From Patescibacteria group bacterium (GTDB lineage Bacteria; Patescibacteriota; Minisyncoccia; Phycocordibacterales; JANLHH01): a stretch of DNA of 5,645 nt. Below are positions 4,801-5,645 of the stretch, piece after piece. The stretch lies in the NCBI GenBank assembly GCA_024654605.1, contig JANLHH010000091.1:1-5645 (forward strand), read 5' to 3'. Each line of letters starts with the position of its first letter. Position 1 is the stretch's first letter. Under the pieces are notes generated by a model. That model searched no databases. It had not been told where the DNA came from and saw only the letters and a program-made list of their open reading frames with translations. Made by a program: the position numbers and the translations under genes.

Positions 4801-5583
4801 ATGTCACAGTACTATAATCCAAAACGTACGAGAAATATCTTTGACCCCAAAAGCTCCGAACCATTCCGCTTGAGCCGTTCAAAAATTGACCGGTTCTTGG
4901 AATGCCCCCGATGTTTTTATTTGGATAGACGGCTTGGTGTAGACAGACCACCGGGTTTTCCTTTTTCCTTGAACTCCGCCGTAGATAAGCTTTTGAAAAA
5001 AGAGTTTGATATCCATCGGACGAATAAAAGCGCGCATCCGCTCATGACGGAATACGGCATTGACGCGATTCCTTACAGTCATCCGGAATTGGATAAATGG
5101 CGGGAAAATTTCGTAGGCGTGCAATATCTTCATGAACCGACCAATTTCATCATAACGGGCGCGATTGACGACGTGTGGGTCGATCCTTCAGGGTCCCTTA
5201 TTGTGGTGGATTACAAGGCGACAAGTAAAGAAGCCGAGGTGAGCTTGGACGCTGACTGGCAGATTGGCTATAAGCGCCAGATGGAAGTGTACCAATGGCT
5301 CTTGCGCGCAAACGGCTTCAGTGTTTCCAACAGAGGATACTTTGTCTATTGCAATGGCGATGCGGACAAAGAAGCGTTTGACGGGAAATTGGAATTTGAT
5401 GTTACCGTACTGCCGTATGACGGAAATGATGATTGGGTGGAAAAAACAATCAAAGCGGCGCGGGTGTGTTTGGACAAGAGCGCATTACCCGAAGCCAATG
5501 CGCAATGCGATTACTGCCGATATCGTGACGCGGTAGTAGCCGTATCGCAAACACAATCTACCAAACAATCTTCGCTTTTGTAG
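4801..5583 (+). CDS. Stand-alone PD-(D/E)XK nuclease (RecB/Cas4-type) with two Cys pairs
   Basis: 260 residues from ATG 4801 to TAG 5581-5583. Conserved FRLSRSKIDRFLECPRCFYL (22-41) matches the N-terminal segment of RecB/Cas4-type nucleases. The core follows: GAIDD (120-124, metal Asp123), IVVDYKA (134-140, Asp137-x-Lys139) and QMEVY (160-164, the Q-x3-Y motif). His72 may be the motif I histidine. Cysteine pairs Cys35/Cys38 and Cys236/Cys239 flank the core as in iron-sulfur members (Cas4, AddB), though those usually have one N-terminal and three C-terminal Cys, so zinc is also possible. Family members cleave or resect DNA with divalent metal. No helicase, cas or restriction gene is beside it. 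The frame extends back to ATG 4726, overlapping the GGDEF stop, but that start would read through a terminator and promoter and is rejected. Confidence 0.88.
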   Translation: MSQYYNPKRTRNIFDPKSSEPFRLSRSKIDRFLECPRCFYLDRRLGVDRPPGFPFSLNSAVDKLLKKEFDIHRTNKSAHPLMTEYGIDAIPYSHPELDKWRENFVGVQYLHEPTNFIITGAIDDVWVDPSGSLIVVDYKATSKEAEVSLDADWQIGYKRQMEVYQWLLRANGFSVSNRGYFVYCNGDADKEAFDGKLEFDVTVLPYDGNDDWVEKTIKAARVCLDKSALPEANAQCDYCRYRDAVVAVSQTQSTKQSSLL

Positions 5584-5606
5584 GTTTCAGTAACACTCTA
5601 AAGACG

Positions 5607-5615
5607 TGGTACAAT
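5607..5615 (+). promoter_or_regulatory. Extended -10 promoter of the gene starting at 5624
   Basis: TGG-TACAAT ends 8 nt before an ATG. The predicted transcription start is about 1-2 nt before that ATG, the same near-leaderless arrangement as at 4786-4794. No SD is present. Confidence 0.65.
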
Positions 5616-5623
5616 AAAAAGAA

Positions 5624-5645
5624 ATGGATGCGATATTATACATTA
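5624..5645 (+). CDS. Start of an unidentified gene, truncated by the window end
   Basis: ATG at 5624-5626 opens a frame beginning MDAILYI that is still open at the window end. Support is positional: an extended -10 just upstream and an in-frame TAA at 5615-5617 that excludes an earlier start. Seven residues are too few to name a product. Confidence 0.55.

Overview
The window looks like a stretch of chromosome from a small-genome bacterium, most likely a member of the Candidate Phyla Radiation (Patescibacteria, Parcubacteria-like). This is an inference. It rests on short, mostly single-gene transcription units, very short intergenic gaps, pared-down versions of protein families (single-EamA transporter, CNNM protein without its C-terminal domain, minimal GGDEF protein), and promoters lying almost directly on start codons with no Shine-Dalgarno (SD) sequence. 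No RNA gene, insertion sequence, CRISPR array or prophage gene is visible. GC content looks moderate by eye.

Layout, left to right. (1) 1-369 (+) is the C-terminal part of a DEDDh 3'-5' exonuclease (DNA polymerase III epsilon type), cut by the window edge. (2) 356-628 (-) is an unrecognised 90-residue protein whose stop overlaps the exonuclease stop tail to tail. It has a textbook promoter and SD. (3) 738-1820 (+) is mnmA, the tRNA 2-thiouridylase; its promoter overlaps that of the minus-strand gene. (4) 1918-2451 (+) is a membrane-anchored extracytoplasmic protein with a DUF7282-like domain. (5) A 19-bp perfect inverted repeat lies at 2469-2513. (6) 2561-3571 (+) is a CNNM/CorC-type membrane protein with a CBS pair. 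(7) 3629-4048 (+) is a five-helix single-EamA transporter. (8) 4127-4729 (+) is a small GGDEF protein with an altered active-site motif, a strong promoter and SD, and a strong intrinsic terminator at 4744-4780. (9) 4801-5583 (+) is a stand-alone PD-(D/E)XK (RecB/Cas4-type) nuclease with two Cys pairs. (10) 5624 to the window end is the start of another gene, only seven codons visible.

The genes do not form an obvious pathway: DNA processing (exonuclease, RecB-like nuclease), tRNA modification, ion or metabolite transport, and second-messenger signalling sit side by side, nearly all with their own promoters. The most coherent signal is a two-class expression grammar. Six plus-strand genes use an extended -10 (TGnTAnAnT) 6-36 nt before an ATG without SD; in four of them the transcript would be leaderless or nearly so. 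The two genes with good SDs (the minus-strand orphan and the GGDEF gene) instead have TTGACA -35 boxes with 17-bp spacers and roughly 30-50 nt leaders. No clearly new multi-gene system is present. The best leads are this promoter/start coupling, the GGDEF variant with one inserted residue, a 10-nt complementarity between the GGDEF ribosome-binding region and its own terminator, and the 19-bp palindrome.
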